From assembly GCA_030247885.1 (NCBI GenBank), contig JAPDRO010000019.1, positions 637,256-701,255 on the forward strand: a stretch of 64,000 nucleotides of DNA, read 5' to 3'. Positions within the stretch are counted from its first letter, which is position 1, and each line of letters begins with the position of its first letter. Positions 31,807 through 44,400 of this stretch are shown here, one piece after another. Below the pieces are notes generated by a model. The model saw only the letters and a list, made by a program, of their open reading frames with translations. It made no database searches and was not told the origin of the DNA. Made by a program: the position numbers and the translations under genes. Origin of the DNA: Taxawa tesnikishii (nom. ined.) (taxonomy: Eukaryota; Ascomycota; Dothideomycetes; Dothideales).

Positions 31807-33671
31807 ATGGAGCTTCACAACTATAAGTATCACCCTCTCACTGACAAAGGCAGCATACGCCTGATTCGGATTGCCGCGGCGCAAAACGCACCGGCGTTAG
31901 AGTGCAAAGTCATACACGTTGATAGGCAGGCTCACTCCAAGGCGGAAGGCTGGGTAGCGATATCATACCGTTGGGGCAATCCAAAGGATCTTGTACCTCT
32001 CAAAGTGATATTGGACCCTCCCTCTGGAATGGATGCTATTCCAAGTAAACTGACGCAAGCAAATTCTGTTTCGATAATGAAATCACGAGCCATCCTTCAA
32101 ATCCCCCGGTCTGCCGCTGATGTGCTCCACGCACTATTCAAGCAGGGCTGCATTAGGGACGAATGGATCTGGATAGATGCTATCTGCATCAACCAAGCGG
32201 ACGTAGACGAGAAGAACATGCAGGTTGCATCCATGAATGAGGTCTATAGCCTCGCAAAGCTTACAGCTGCTTATGTCGGGCCTTTCACACAATCCACCGA
32301 TCTTGCTTTCAGATTCTGGGCGAAACTTGATGCTTGTTTGGAGACAGCGATAGCTGCAGGGCGAGGAGTTCTATCTGGCGACGAGCTTTTCATGATGACA
32401 AACACCTCGCCGGACTCCCTGGAATGGCGTGCACTACGTGCTCACTTTGCTCAGGAATGGTTCACCAGAACCTGGGTCGTTCAGGAAGTTGTTCTTTCGC
32501 AAAACCTCATCTTCGTTTGGGGACACCACTCCATACTTTGGAAGCAGCTCAAGAGCATGGTTACTAGGGAGCGACACTTTCATTACTGGGGAGCAATTCA
32601 CGAATCCGACTTTCGTGCGAGGCAGGCATTGGCGATGATTTCGAAATTCAGGAAACTTAAGTCCAATCGCAAACGGCACAAGGGCAAGGGCTGGAAGTGT
32701 GGTCTTTCTTTCGCTCTCTATGAGACAGACGACTGTAAAGCTACGGATCCGCGGGATCGTATCTTCGGGTTGCTCGGAATCCTACATGAACCTTCCATGG
32801 ACTTTCACATCGTACCGGATTACACCGAATCTGTCTGTGATGTTTACACCGAGGTCACGGCCAAGTGGACTGCAGCAGCTGATAGTTTTGACCTCACCTA
32901 CGCAGCAGGTGCAGGTTACTCGAGGTCCAATCCCACGCTTCCTTCTTGGGTACCGGACTTCGTTAGATCAATGCCTTACTATCCAGGTTCATTCCATCGT
33001 GCCGGCAAGGCTGTCAACAACGTGGACTTGTTGCCTCTGACATTCAAGGGCAACGAAATGTTTGTTCAAGTCTTTCGGATTGATGAGATTCAATCGCTGG
33101 TTCCGTTCTCGTACCTCCAAATCAACACACATCCTTTTCTAGATGCAGAGCAAAATCAGGAAATCTTCCAGACTCTGGCTCGCTCCATTGAGTTGAGGAA
33201 GACGATACATGATAGGCCTTGGCCCGACGATCTATATGAACATTTCTGTCGTACGATAGTCAGCAATGAGCAGATACACGCGATCGACGCTCCCGCACCC
33301 GACCGATTTGGGGTTTTCTGCCAGAACCTGTCTATCTTCAAACAGAGCAACGTCCGCTTGACAAATTGCTCGATCTCAATAACCACCGCAGCAGATGGGC
33401 AGAGTTTCTTCGAAACCCCTGCCGCTGTGTCACACGACAACGCCTTTTGCATGACAGCAAGCGAGAAACCAGGTCTCATCCCAGGACGATCAAGAGTTGG
33501 AGATCATGTTTGCGTAGCCCCTGGGTCCAGATTGCCTTTCGTCATCCGTCCGGAGGAGAGAAGAGAGATGGAAAGACTGTCTTCCGGTTTGTAGGGGCGC
33601 CGTACTTTCACCACCTGCAGGACGGGACCGAATTGGGTAAGCACGCGCTGGAGGAGGTAGTCTTTCATTGA
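31807..33671 (+). CDS. HET-domain (heterokaryon incompatibility) protein, one frame break
   Basis: HET domains mediate non-self recognition between fungal individuals, often leading to cell death. The N-terminal half carries the three HET blocks: GWVAISYRWGNP, DEWIWIDAICINQADVDEKNMQVASMNEVY and WFTRTWVVQEVVLSQNLIFVWG. TDPRDRIFGLLGI and YTESVCDVYTEV are the usual downstream segments. The C-terminal domain has GDHVCVAPGSRLPFVIRP and then, in another frame, FRFVGAPYFHHLQDG, ending at 33671. One base lost at about 33550–33565 explains the shift. About 620 residues, one exon. Subtelomeric placement next to repeats is common for variable HET genes. Confidence 0.88.
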
Positions 33672-33689
33672 GTATTCCTATTACCTAAG

Positions 33690-33800
33690 AGTAGGGGTAG
33701 CTTGAACCGCAGGGTGACAGAACAAGTAGGGTAAAAGGGCACTCGAACGCGACCTTTCTACCTTATAACGTGAACACTACGTACTACGAGCTAACCCTAA
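33690..33800 (-). other. tRNA-like remnant (A-box and B-box)
   Basis: On the minus strand TTAGCTCGTAGTACG (A-box-like) is followed by GGTCGCGTTCGAGTGCC (B-box-like). The second shares GGTCGYGTTCGA with the tRNA-like sequence at 13.55 kb, so the two may come from one tRNA-derived repeat family. No good cloverleaf forms. Confidence 0.35.
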
Positions 33801-34144
33801 CTCTACGAGGTAGTCAAGGTGTTTCGAAACAGTGGGACTCTAGTCCTAACGATAAATTGGCAAATTCATAGCAACTAATAAGCCTGGCAAGAAAAAGTGA
33901 TACTTTCACAATGATTCGCATACATCCTAAAATCCTAAGCAAAAACAATTCAGTCAGAGCTTGAGTCGCCATAGTGTTAGTGACATCGAATTCGCATCTT
34001 CAGAGAAAGTTAGAGCATTGTTTTGCCTAAGAGCAAGCAGATGTATTAATGGGACTCTACTCTGCATGTACGAAGCTTCCTTGCATTGTTGAACGATGTC
34101 CCTTGCGCTCCGTGACAAGTATCGGAGACATTCCATAGATGCAA

Positions 34145-35870
34145 CTAGGTTATGGTGTCGCCACTGGAGGCAGGAGTGCCGTTCGTAACGAGTATCCCCT
34201 TGTTGCTTCTACTGCTACTCGTTTTGTTCGTCCCTGTGACTTGGACGACGCTGCCATCAGGCAATGTAACATTGTCGCCAGTGCTCAACAAGGGTGCGGG
34301 CTCGAACGCATCAAGTAGCGATTTCGTCGGTCTTGTGTCCCCCAAGTTGGGAGGGTTGTCACCGGTGTTCTGGAGGCCTATGTGGACATCGAGCTGGTAC
34401 AGCTGGTCATCTCTTCCGCCAAGAGAGGTCGTCGTGCAGGAGATCGGGATCTTCAGGTTACGATTGATAGTGTTCAGCTGGATAGCGGTACCCATGTCGC
34501 CAACCTTAGCCCAATACATCTGGTCGTTCCAGAAAGATCGTAGATCTTCAGTGAAACCAGAGCCGAGACCAAGACGGTTGTCGGCAAAGCGTCTGACGTC
34601 GTACTTGAGAGCAAAGCCTAACCTCTCGGTCAGCTAGCCTGGCCTCAAGCTTATCACTGCTCGGATAACGTAACGGAGGCTACGAGCGAAATTCGGTGCA
34701 GTACCTGCGCTCCCATCAGCTGACTTGACTCGGATGGCTACTCCCAACCCTTCAAAATCTTATTGTCTGTTCGTACGAAAGTCAGCACTGAGCCTAAGGT
34801 GCAGCGATTCTGGTTACGTACTATTCGTGAAAATCATGGTGGCATACGAAACCAGTGAAGCGCCTGTAGAGGGCGCAAAACCAGTAGGAAGGGGTACATT
34901 GGCTAATTTGAGTTTAGTCTAACCTCAGGTTGTTCCAAGACTGATACTCAACTCGTCGGTGCTGGTAATATAAACGGCACAAACTGCTGATCGCCGTCAA
35001 CGTTCGCGTTGTTACCATACCACTCCACTACCGCAAAGTTATGGGTGTCCCAATTGTATATGTTGACGGCAATCTTGTAAATGCGGTCCACAAAATTGGC
35101 GATGTACATGATCAGTAGGAAGGCGATCGCGCCAACTACTGCGCCTGCGAGCATCGATCCCACTGTAGCTGCTAGACCTGCCCATGAACCAGCCGTGACT
35201 AGTCCTGCGGCCGCAGCTTCAGCGCCGCCCTCCGCAACTGCGGCTTCGGCGGCGGCTTCGACCGCAGCTCCCCGATGCGGCTCTTGATAAAGGAAGAAAA
35301 TGTCATCATGAAAATAGCGGAGACCGCACCGGCTGCCAGCTGCAGGGTGGTGTTGCTCCACAGTTGGTCAGAGATTCCAAGGGTTTTTGAATTCGCAGAG
35401 AAGCTGCCCAACTGAACGACGTGATCAAAAGACGGCTGATCCCCAAGAGTATCGGATTCAATCGGTCCCGATGGCCCATTTGGCTTTGTGTATACCCAGA
35501 CCCATCCGTTGCGACCGGCTGGTGAAAGCTGGTACCTCACGCCATCAGACTTGTTAATGACTTCAATGAACGCTTGTTTCCCGTGAACTCGGATATTGTC
35601 CCAGATGGGAGCGAGGTCGTTGGTTGCCTTATCTGTGTATTGTTGGATAGTGTTGTAATCACCTTTCTTGAAGGCATCAACGAGTTCCGGGGATACCAAG
35701 TTGATTGAGCCTTCGTTCCGGCAGTAGCCGTGGCGTCGATTGGCACTGTGAGAACAAGGATGTCAACGCGCATGTTCATATCCTGTGTAGGCAAACAACA
35801 GGAAGTACGTACCACCAGCTTGGACAGCTGCTTCCTTTATGATGTCTGGGACCTTGTCAAGGATACTCAT
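34145..35870 (-). CDS. Unrecognised membrane protein with Ala/Gly-rich helices, multi-exon, several frame breaks
   Basis: Exon 1 (35870–35813) starts MSILDKVPDIIKEAAVQAG; the intron 35812–35746 (GTACGT...CTCACAG) is followed by IDATATAG and SPELVDAFKKGDYNTIQQY. A soluble part (about 35700–35400) precedes a hydrophobic helix LAAGAVSAIFMMTF, an Ala/Glu-rich stretch, and a second long hydrophobic stretch with small residues spaced by three or four (LAATVGSMLAGAVVGAIAFLL; about 35170–35105). Downstream exons encode MIFTNN, an ILKGLGVAIRVKSADGS block, LKYDVRRFADNRLGLGSGF and YWAKVGDMGTAIQL, and end SGDTIT at 34145. The frame breaks near 35720, at the C run 35270–35273 and near 34765, each repaired by one base. 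Splice sites between 34970 and 34600 are uncertain. I do not recognise the family; a membrane-inserting role is only suggested by the helices. Confidence 0.5.
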
Positions 35871-36582
35871 GCTGGATGATTGGACAAACACTTGAATCTG
35901 TCGTGGACGGATGAAAGTAGAAGCCACGGTATTGTTTTATGATCTCGCAGTGGCTAGACATCATGTGTCATTGGAGGGAGCTGCGCAATTTATAGCACAA
36001 AGAGGTTGGCAATGTGCGCCAGTAGTGTCTGTAAAGCCAAAATGCTCAGCCAGCCTTTGCATCAAGGATACTAGTCCCAGACACTGCTCAGCTGGAGAAG
36101 AGAATTGTCGAGTCATGTGTTTGTCTTCTTCGATTACCCTGATCGGTCTGAGGCATCACAGAATGCGACTGACTGCAGGACGCCTAGATGGTGTTGTTAG
36201 TCGAACCGAAGAAAACTTTAGCTTAGGAAAGTCCAGCTGATTGTACATGGTAGTGGAAGGCAGTGGTTAGCGAGGTTTGCAACCAAGACGCAAATATTAT
36301 GGTCGCTTAAGCTTAGGTATTGGTCAGCTACGAAGCCCGGTTGCGTTTCAGCTTAGCCACGTACTACTGAACTTGTTATTGTACTACCTCCAACGCACGC
36401 GGCCGAGTGATCTCAAGCTGATGACGCATACAGCTTTGTGGCCGCATGCTGGCATAGGTCTAGGAGGGTGGTACGACGCTTATGGCGACGTCTCCTGACC
36501 CGCAAGATGCAATGCGCCGCAACTACGGTAGAGGTCATTGACCCCGCTCCGCCTTTCCGCACTCCTATTACTAGTCCCCCGC
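35871..36582. other. Intergenic region at the edge of the repeat block
   Basis: No supported gene; frames of up to about 109 codons have no recognisable features. Base composition is still near that of the gene-rich part. Confidence 0.4.
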
Positions 36583-36583
36583 G

Positions 36584-36683
36584 ATGTTATGGCATGACAT
36601 GGGTACGCTAGTCCCCGCACGGCAAGCCCTAAGCCGCGTCGGGCTTGGCCCGGGGCGCGCCTTGGCATGTCATGCCATAACAT
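36584..36683. repeat. Foldback of about 100 bp with perfect 18-bp inverted ends at the GC/AT boundary
   Basis: ATGTTATGGCATGACATG at 36584–36601 and its exact reverse complement at 36666–36683 enclose a GC-rich core that itself folds (AAGCC...GGCTT). It sits directly at the switch from normal to AT-rich sequence and is followed by CTTAGGGTTAAG. Confidence 0.85.
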
Positions 36684-37022
36684 GTCTTAGGGTTAAGTCG
36701 ATAGCGACGCGATCGGCGCCGACGAGGTCCTAGACCCGTATACTTTTGCGTGCACGTAGCGTAAGCCATGCCGGTACCTTTATACTTCGAATCGGGTCTA
36801 GGAGTAGTTATTTATTACTATTACTAATCCGGTATAGTAGCTAATACGAATAATTCGATAAATAACTATTTTCGTCCGGCGCCTTACTACTTAAAAGGTA
36901 TTACTCTTAAGAATATCTACGTATAATTTATAAAATAACTTATATATTTAATATATAAAGTTTAGTATTTATTAATAAAAGACTAACTTATTTATATTAT
37001 TATATACTTATAAGTCTATTAT

Positions 37023-37340
37023 AATATAAATCATAAAGAAGTTAACTAAGTAAAAGAGTTAACTATTAAGTTATTACTTCTTTTATATTAATTATTATTT
37101 ATATATTATAATAAAAATATAATTTAAATTTAAGTTATTATATATATTTTTAAGTATTTTATTTTCTTTTTCTTTAATTACTTTTTAATTAAATACTTAT
37201 ATAGTTACTTACGTGACTTTTTCTTTATTATATTTACTTTTACTTTCCTTATTATTTTAAATACTTTTTATATATTAAATATAAACTTTCCTTTTAATAT
37301 AACTTACTTATTTTTTCTTATTATTATAAGTTAAAAAATA
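37023..37340 (-). mobile_element. Heavily RIPped fragment related to the pogo-like element
   Basis: Aligns by eye with 56,330–56,640 and 37,898–38,110, sharing the succession TATATATTTTTAAGTA, TTTCTTTAATTACTT and ATAAACTTTCCTTTTAATA. It is the most AT-rich of the three copies, hence the most mutated. Confidence 0.6.
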
Positions 37341-37897
37341 AAGTTTATTTCTTTACTTTTATATAATAAAGTTAATTAACTTTAAGGAATATATAAGTTT
37401 ATTTCTTTATATATTTAAGGTTTATTTCTTTATTCTTTTTATACTTAATATATATAAAACTTAGGATATAATATTAAAAGTATATATTACTCTCTATATA
37501 AGATTATAGTATTATATTTATAATATTAATATAATAAAAAGGTAAAAATAGCGCGTTAAAATATAGAAAGTAAAGTATATATAAACTTAATTTTATAAGG
37601 AAATAAGTAACTTTAATAACTTAAACTACTATATATACTTATATTATATAATAACGTATATATTATATTCTTATAATTATTATAAAAGTTTTAAAGTATA
37701 TAATAAAGTAATATAAGTATAATTATAATAATAAGTTCTTATATATATTAATTAATAACTTAAGTATTATAAGATAATAACTACTTAATTTAAATAAATA
37801 GTTATATAACTTATTAAGTTAAATAAGAAATCTCTTTATCTTTTAATTACTATTATAAATAGCTTAATTAATTAATAAGTTATAATTAGTTTTATTA

Positions 37898-38890
37898 TAA
37901 CGTAAACTATAGGAAAGTTAACTAAGTAGAAAAGTTAACTATTAAACTATTACTTCTTTTACGTTAATTACTATCTATATATTATAATAAGGATATAATT
38001 TAAATTCGAGTTATTATATATATTTTTAAGTATTTCGTCTTATTTTTCTTTAATTACTTCTTCGATTAAATATTTATATAATTACTTACGTAGTTTTTTC
38101 TTTATTATATTTTAACTTATAACAAAAGTAACGTTACGTAAGTATTGACTCTTATATACCTTAGGTAAGGTTATATATATTAATACTCTCCCTAACTCTA
38201 GTAAGGAGTATAAGCGTATAACGTTACTAATAAATTCGAGGCTTATAACCTTCCGGACTTATTAGTTAACTTCGTAGCTTACTAAGGCTCTACTTCCGTT
38301 TAGGATTTTACGCGCTTTTACTATAACTTAAGTAGGAATCGAACTCGTAACCTTTTATTATATATCGAGATTACGATTTAACTAACGCGCTAACTCGGGC
38401 TTATAACCTTTTAACTTATAACAAAAGTAACGTTACGTAAGTATCGACTCTTATATACCTTAAGTAGGGTTATATATGTTAACATTATATTTACTTTTAC
38501 TTTCCTTACTATTTCGAGTACTTTTTACGTATTAAATATAAACTTTCCTTTTAATATAATTTACTTACTTTTCTTTTAAACTTTCGAGAATTAAGAAGTT
38601 TTTACTATTTTTTAACTTACTTTTATAAAGTTATATTTTTACTATATATTACTTTAAAAGCGTAAGTTATTTGTTTTATATAGTACTTAATTAAAGAAGG
38701 AAGATTTTATATAACTTAAATTACTAAGTTAAGTACTATATTTACTTTATAAAGTTTAATATTATTTAAAAGAAAGCTATATAATAGCAAAAGGTTTAAA
38801 TTAACTTATTATAAAGGTATATAAGGTTATAAGTCTATTATAATTAACTTTATAAGTAACTTATTAAGTACTATTATAGTAAGATAGTTA
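37898..38890 (-). mobile_element. Second pogo-like copy, interrupted by a 374-bp insertion
   Basis: Starts AACGTAAACTATAGGA like the copy at 56,330, and resumes after 38,484 with TTATATTTACTTTTAC exactly where the uninterrupted copy at 37,230 continues. The interruption is the tRNA-containing element at 38111–38484, flanked by an apparent TTATAT duplication. Confidence 0.6.
38111..38484 (+). mobile_element. 374-bp element with ~75-bp terminal direct repeats and tRNA-like core, copy A
   Basis: The terminal direct repeats 38111–38186 and 38410–38484 begin TTTAACTTATAACAAAAGTA. Between them is a core containing, on the minus strand, an A-box-like GTTAGCGCGTTAG and a B-box GAGTTCGATTCC. The insertion in a pogo-like copy with TTATAT on both sides shows it moved. 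A miniature LTR element (TRIM) or a tRNA-derived SINE-like element are the options. Confidence 0.75.
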
Positions 38891-39531
38891 CTAGATAGTT
38901 ATAAGTTATTAGTTACGTAGAAGTTACCTTTAATTCCTACTTATTTAGTTTGTATATAAGATAGTTACTTATTTAATTAATAACTATTCTTTTTATATCT
39001 TATTTTTATCTTATATCTTACTAACTACTATTTCTATTATTACTTACGTAGTTACCTTTTATAGTCTTAACTTAACTTAATATAAGGTTTTCTCTACTAT
39101 ATATAATAAGGAGAGAAATAAAGCCCTTAAGAAAATAGTTAATAAAAGGAGTACGTAAAATAGTAAGAAAATAGTAAAGGTTTTAGTCGATACTAAGAGG
39201 ACGATTAACCCCTTTAACTACTTGCGTATTTACGATAATATAAAGGACTTCGAAGGCTAGAAATAGCTCCTATATTAGTAATATAATATATAAGGAACTC
39301 TTATAAAGTATTATATAACTAGTATCTTAAGGCTTTCTATTCTAAAATTAGAGCGTATTTAAACTAAAGGAGTCGAAGGTATACTTATAAAAGTAAGTAG
39401 TATCGAAGGCCTAGTTAAATCTAAAAATATAAGGACTATATAAATACTAGGGTATACTTATATTAGAAACGAACCTTACCGAAAATTAAAAATAAAGTAT
39501 AAAGTACTAAACTACTATAAAAGATAGAAAC

Positions 39532-39906
39532 TATTAATATATATAACTTTACCTAAGGTATATAAGAGTCGATACTTACGTAATATTACTTTTGTTATAA
39601 GTTAAAAGGTTATAAGCTCGAGTTAGCGCGTTAATTAAATCGTAATTTCGATATACGATAAAAGGTTACGAGTTCGATTCCTACCTAAGTTATAGTAAAA
39701 GCGCGTAAAATCCCAAACGGGAGTAGAGCCTTAGTAAGCCGCGAAGTCGGCTAATAAGCCTAAAAGGTTACGAGCCTCGAATCTATTAGCGACGTTATAT
39801 ACTTATATTCCTTACTAGAGTTAGAGGGAGTATTAATATATATAACTTTACCTAAAGTATATAAGAGTCGATACTTACGTAACGTTACTTTTATTATAAG
39901 TTAAAA
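39532..39906 (-). mobile_element. 374-bp element with tRNA-like core, copy B (opposite orientation)
   Basis: The same element inverted. Direct repeats start at about 39532 and 39831; the tRNA-like part reads forward at about 39615–39690, with GTTCGATTCC at 39673–39682. This copy keeps more GC (CCCAAACGGGAGTAGAGCC) and is the least mutated of the three. Confidence 0.75.
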
Positions 39907-41257
39907 GAAACGATAATACTACTCTAAATAGAAATTTATATTTATTTACTAAAGATAATATTAGAAATCTTACTATAATAGAAACTATACTATTATTACT
40001 ACGTTATAATATTTATAGAACTTACTATATTTAAGAACGTTACTTAAAATATTACTTTCGAAAAAGGAAAAGCGTTTAATACCTTTTATACTACTAATAA
40101 AGGATACTAATTTAACGAGGATTTTATACTATTTAATACTTATAATAATATTCCTAGACTTACTTTAAATAGTAATTTTAAGCTTCTACTAGTTATAGAG
40201 ACGTCTTCGTTTAATAGTTAAACTATTTATACTCCTAGTAATAGTTAAGGTAAAACTATAACTACTTTTATTATAGTTTAACTTACTATTTCTATTTAAG
40301 TATTTATTAATATAAGTAGAAGGTAAAGGTTATTTATTAAAGATCTCTATCGCCTTATTACTAGTAGTAACTTACTAAGGCTAAATACTACTAGATCTTT
40401 AAGGTTTACTAGTAGTAATATTACTCGGTTTATTAAAGACTAAAAGAGTAATATATTAATAACTTTACTACTTTAGAGAAGTCTATTAGATCTCTTCCTT
40501 AGTATATAAATAAAGGACTTACTAAATTTATTTAATCTCTAAATTCCTATATAAATAGAAACTAAACTAGTTTAAAGAAAAAGATCCTTTAAGAGTACTA
40601 AAAGAATAATATCGACTATTTAAGGAATACTAAGTTTATACTAGCTACTTTTTATAAGAAGGCTAAGGATTAAAAAGTAAAACTCTAGAAAACTAAAAGG
40701 ATACTATTAGCGCTTTTAAGTTCTATAAAAGAAAGTACTAAATAAGTATATAAATATAGTTAAATAAGCGTCTTTACTATTACGTAAACTAATACCTTTT
40801 ATATTAAAGAAAGTATATTAAAAGGTATAGTTAAATAGCGAGGATCTAGCTACTTTTAGAAACTTTATAAAGATTATAAAGGTAATTAAGAAGTTCTTAA
40901 ATAAGAAGATTAATTATTAAGGAATTATAGGCCTTATAACTAATAATAGTCGTTTCGAGGAAATAGTAAAATTATACTATATTTCGAAAAAGAGTATAAC
41001 TATAAGCTTTAAAACTAATTAGGTACGTAGAAAGTATACTAATAAGACTATAAAGAAACTAGTCGAGTAAGTAAGTAAGATATTTATTTACGTAAACTAC
41101 GTTATAAAATCCTATTTTTAGATTTATAGATTTATAAGTTAAGGTAATATAAAGTAAATTAAACTTCGACTTAGCCTTAATAGAAAGTAGTTACTCTTTT
41201 CTATTACGCTTAACTATATATTTACTATAAGATTTATATTAAGTCTTTATATTCTAG

Positions 41258-41443
41258 GATATTTAGTAGGATATCTAGTAAGATATTTTATAGGATATTA
41301 CGTAAGATATCTAGTAAGATATCTAGTAGGATATTTAGTAGGATATCTAGTAGGATGTTTCGTAGGATATTACGTAAGATATTTAGTAGAGTATCTAGTA
41401 AAATATCTAGTAGAATATCTAGTAGAATATCTAGTAAAATATC
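41258..41443. repeat. 12-bp minisatellite (GGATATCTAGTA)n
   Basis: About fifteen imperfect tandem units of 12 bp (variants AGGATATTTAGT, AAGATATCTAGT, AGAATATCTAGT). A unit of 12 keeps frame, so it might once have encoded a four-residue peptide repeat inside a transposon gene. Confidence 0.9.
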
Positions 41444-44400
41444 TTATATTTATCTTAATTACTTACGGCGCTTTTATTGTTACGTATATCTTCCTTTATT
41501 TTTAGTACTTCTTTTTCTACTCGCTATATTATAATATTTTAGCTCTTTTAATTTCTTAAACCTTATTTTAGATATACTTAGCCTTTACGCTTTTATTTCC
41601 CCTTTCCTTTTCTTTCTTACTACTTATATTACTACTATTTCCCTACTACGTAAACTTCTTATTCTTTTAATCTTCGACTTAGTTATAATATAAATTACCC
41701 TTTCTTTTTAATCTTTATTATAAATAAAGTTATACGTTACTTAGTTAGTAGTATTATTAATATATATATTCCTATTAGCTTACTTAATACGCTCGTCTAC
41801 TAGTATTACGTAAATAGTATAGTAAACTTAAGTTAAAAAATATACTCTTCTTTCTTATAATATACTTCGACTTAAGTATACTATTAAAGGCTTAATTATA
41901 GTTATCTTATAATCGTCGTTTACCTTACTATTTACCTTCTTCGCTATATAAATATCTACGTATATATTACTATAGTATAAAGTCTTATTATTTTCTATAT
42001 TATTATCGTTAATATAAGCCTCCTCGTAGCCTCGACGCGTAAATCCGATATTCTTTATAGTAATAATTAGTCGGAGGTAAACTAGAAGGCGTCCCTAAAA
42101 CGTAAGTATAACTATATTATAGTTATTTAATACTAAGTCTATATATTCTTATACTTATACCTAGTCGTATTTAAGTTAGTTAGACTTTTACTAGTTATAA
42201 ATATATTACGCGTAATTTCGCTTTATTATATCCTTATCGCTAGCATTATTACTAGTTTCCTTTCGATATTTAATAAAGTAATAGAACTAGATAGGATAGT
42301 TATTTACTTATATATTATCGAGCTTTATCTTATTTAAGTTATTAATTACCTCTTAGGACGCTAGGCTTATAGGCGCAATTATTATCTCTTTTAGTTTACT
42401 CTTACGTACGAAAATAACTATTACCTAACGAAAATATTACTCCTTCTTAGTACCTAGGTACTTTACTACTTTACTTACTAGTTACTATAAATACTTCTTA
42501 GCTTAACGATATAGTCTAGAAAGGCTAAATATAGTTATAATAGGCTAGGCCTTAGAAGGTAATATAGGCTCTTTTACTTACTTTCTAGTCTCTATTATAA
42601 ACTTCTATTTATAGCTATTAAGAAGGTCTTATAGTACGAGTATATTTAGGCTATAATAATAATAGTCTATTAGCTAATCTTCTTACTTATCTTTTCTATT
42701 TATCTATCGAAAGTCCTCCTTTATATAAGTATAGTACTTATATTTAAGATAGTTTATATCTTAATTAAGCGCGTAGTTATATAAGCGAATTATTTAAACG
42801 TAATACGTTAAGGTATACTACTTAGAGAAGTTAAAGTAGCGTTTATTTTCTTTTACTTTTAAGTTATAATATACTCGAAATACTTCCTTATATTAATTTA
42901 TTTTATATAGCGTAAGTTCGAAGTAATATAGCGTTTATTTATTATAACTATTATATATTACGAGAGTAATAAAATCTACTATTACGTATATAAAACGGAT
43001 TACCTCTTTCGCTTCTATAGTACCGATTTCCTTAAGTAATAGTATAAATACTAATATAATTTACTATAGGATACTTTTTGCTTAGCGCTAGTCTATTAAG
43101 AAATAGTAGATAGCTTCTTAAAAATACGAAGCGTTAGAAAGGGTAAAATTACTATAAATTACCTATTAATAATATTCTCGATAATAGCTTTAGTTACTTT
43201 AGAATTAGTAGCTTTTTAGTACTTTTTCTTACGTTTACCTTTTCTATTACTTTATATATTTAGGTACCCTTCTTATTCTTTATATACTTTAATATAAACG
43301 CTTAAGTTTAAGTAAGTACATATATTATAACGCCCTTTAAAAGCTAGTAAAAAATATCGACTATAAGTAATTAGTAAATCTTTATACTTAGTATATTAAA
43401 TGTAAAGTAGTTAATATTATATAGTCTCTTATCTAAGTCTAGTTCTAAGTCTAAGTCTTCTAATATACTATTAGACTCTTACTTATCTTCTTCTCTAGCG
43501 TCTAGTAGTAGTATATCCGAGGGGCTATTACGACTTATATAAATACAAATAGCTTATTACTAACATTTAATACGATTCTAAGAATTTACTTTAGTTTACT
43601 AGGGCGCTAAGAGTTCGAGATCCTCTTATAAATTAAGATAAATCTTATATATTATATAGTATTAACTACTAAGTACGCCTATTAGCTTAACTTACTCCTT
43701 GTAATTAGTTATAATTACGGCGATTATTAGGAAGTATTACCTTATCTAGCTATTAGCGTAAGAGATTTTAGTTCCTCTTTATTTATACGTATTTACGACT
43801 AGTTTAAAGACTTCTTTTAAATACTAATAGAATATCTTACTTCTTAAGTCTATATTACTTTTATTAACTATTAGTAGTAATACTAATAATATCGACTTAG
43901 GCTATTCGTTTAAATATTACGTCGTTATATTAAGGTTACTAACTATTATATATATAGTATAAGCTTATAAGTCTCTTAATTAAAGCGTTAACTTAGTCTT
44001 ATCGCTTACAATAATAATAGGTATAATAGTAACTTTAAATATAATTAAGCTAACTTATTTTTATATGTTTTATTACTAATTACTAGATAGTATATTAGTA
44101 TACCTTTTATAGTTATAGTTCTCGTCTATTTATACGCGGTATAGCTTATAGTAAAAGTTATATTAAAAGCTAATATAGTCTAGGAAGAATTTAACTACTT
44201 ATATTAAATCCTTATATTATAAACTATACGCTATATATTTAGTTAAGCTACTCTTACTTAGTACTCGTATTTCCTTTATATACTACTACTTAATATTCGC
44301 TACTATAAGTATATTTTTTATCTTTATTCGTAGCTAGTTAGCCGACTTTTAGCTAAGGCGCTATAGTAAGAGTTTTAGTCCCGGGGTCTTAAGTAAGTAG

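Noticed and set aside
41258-41443. Tandem repeat considered as a CRISPR-like array
   Set aside because: There are no unique spacers; units are directly adjacent, and the context is a eukaryotic RIPped repeat.
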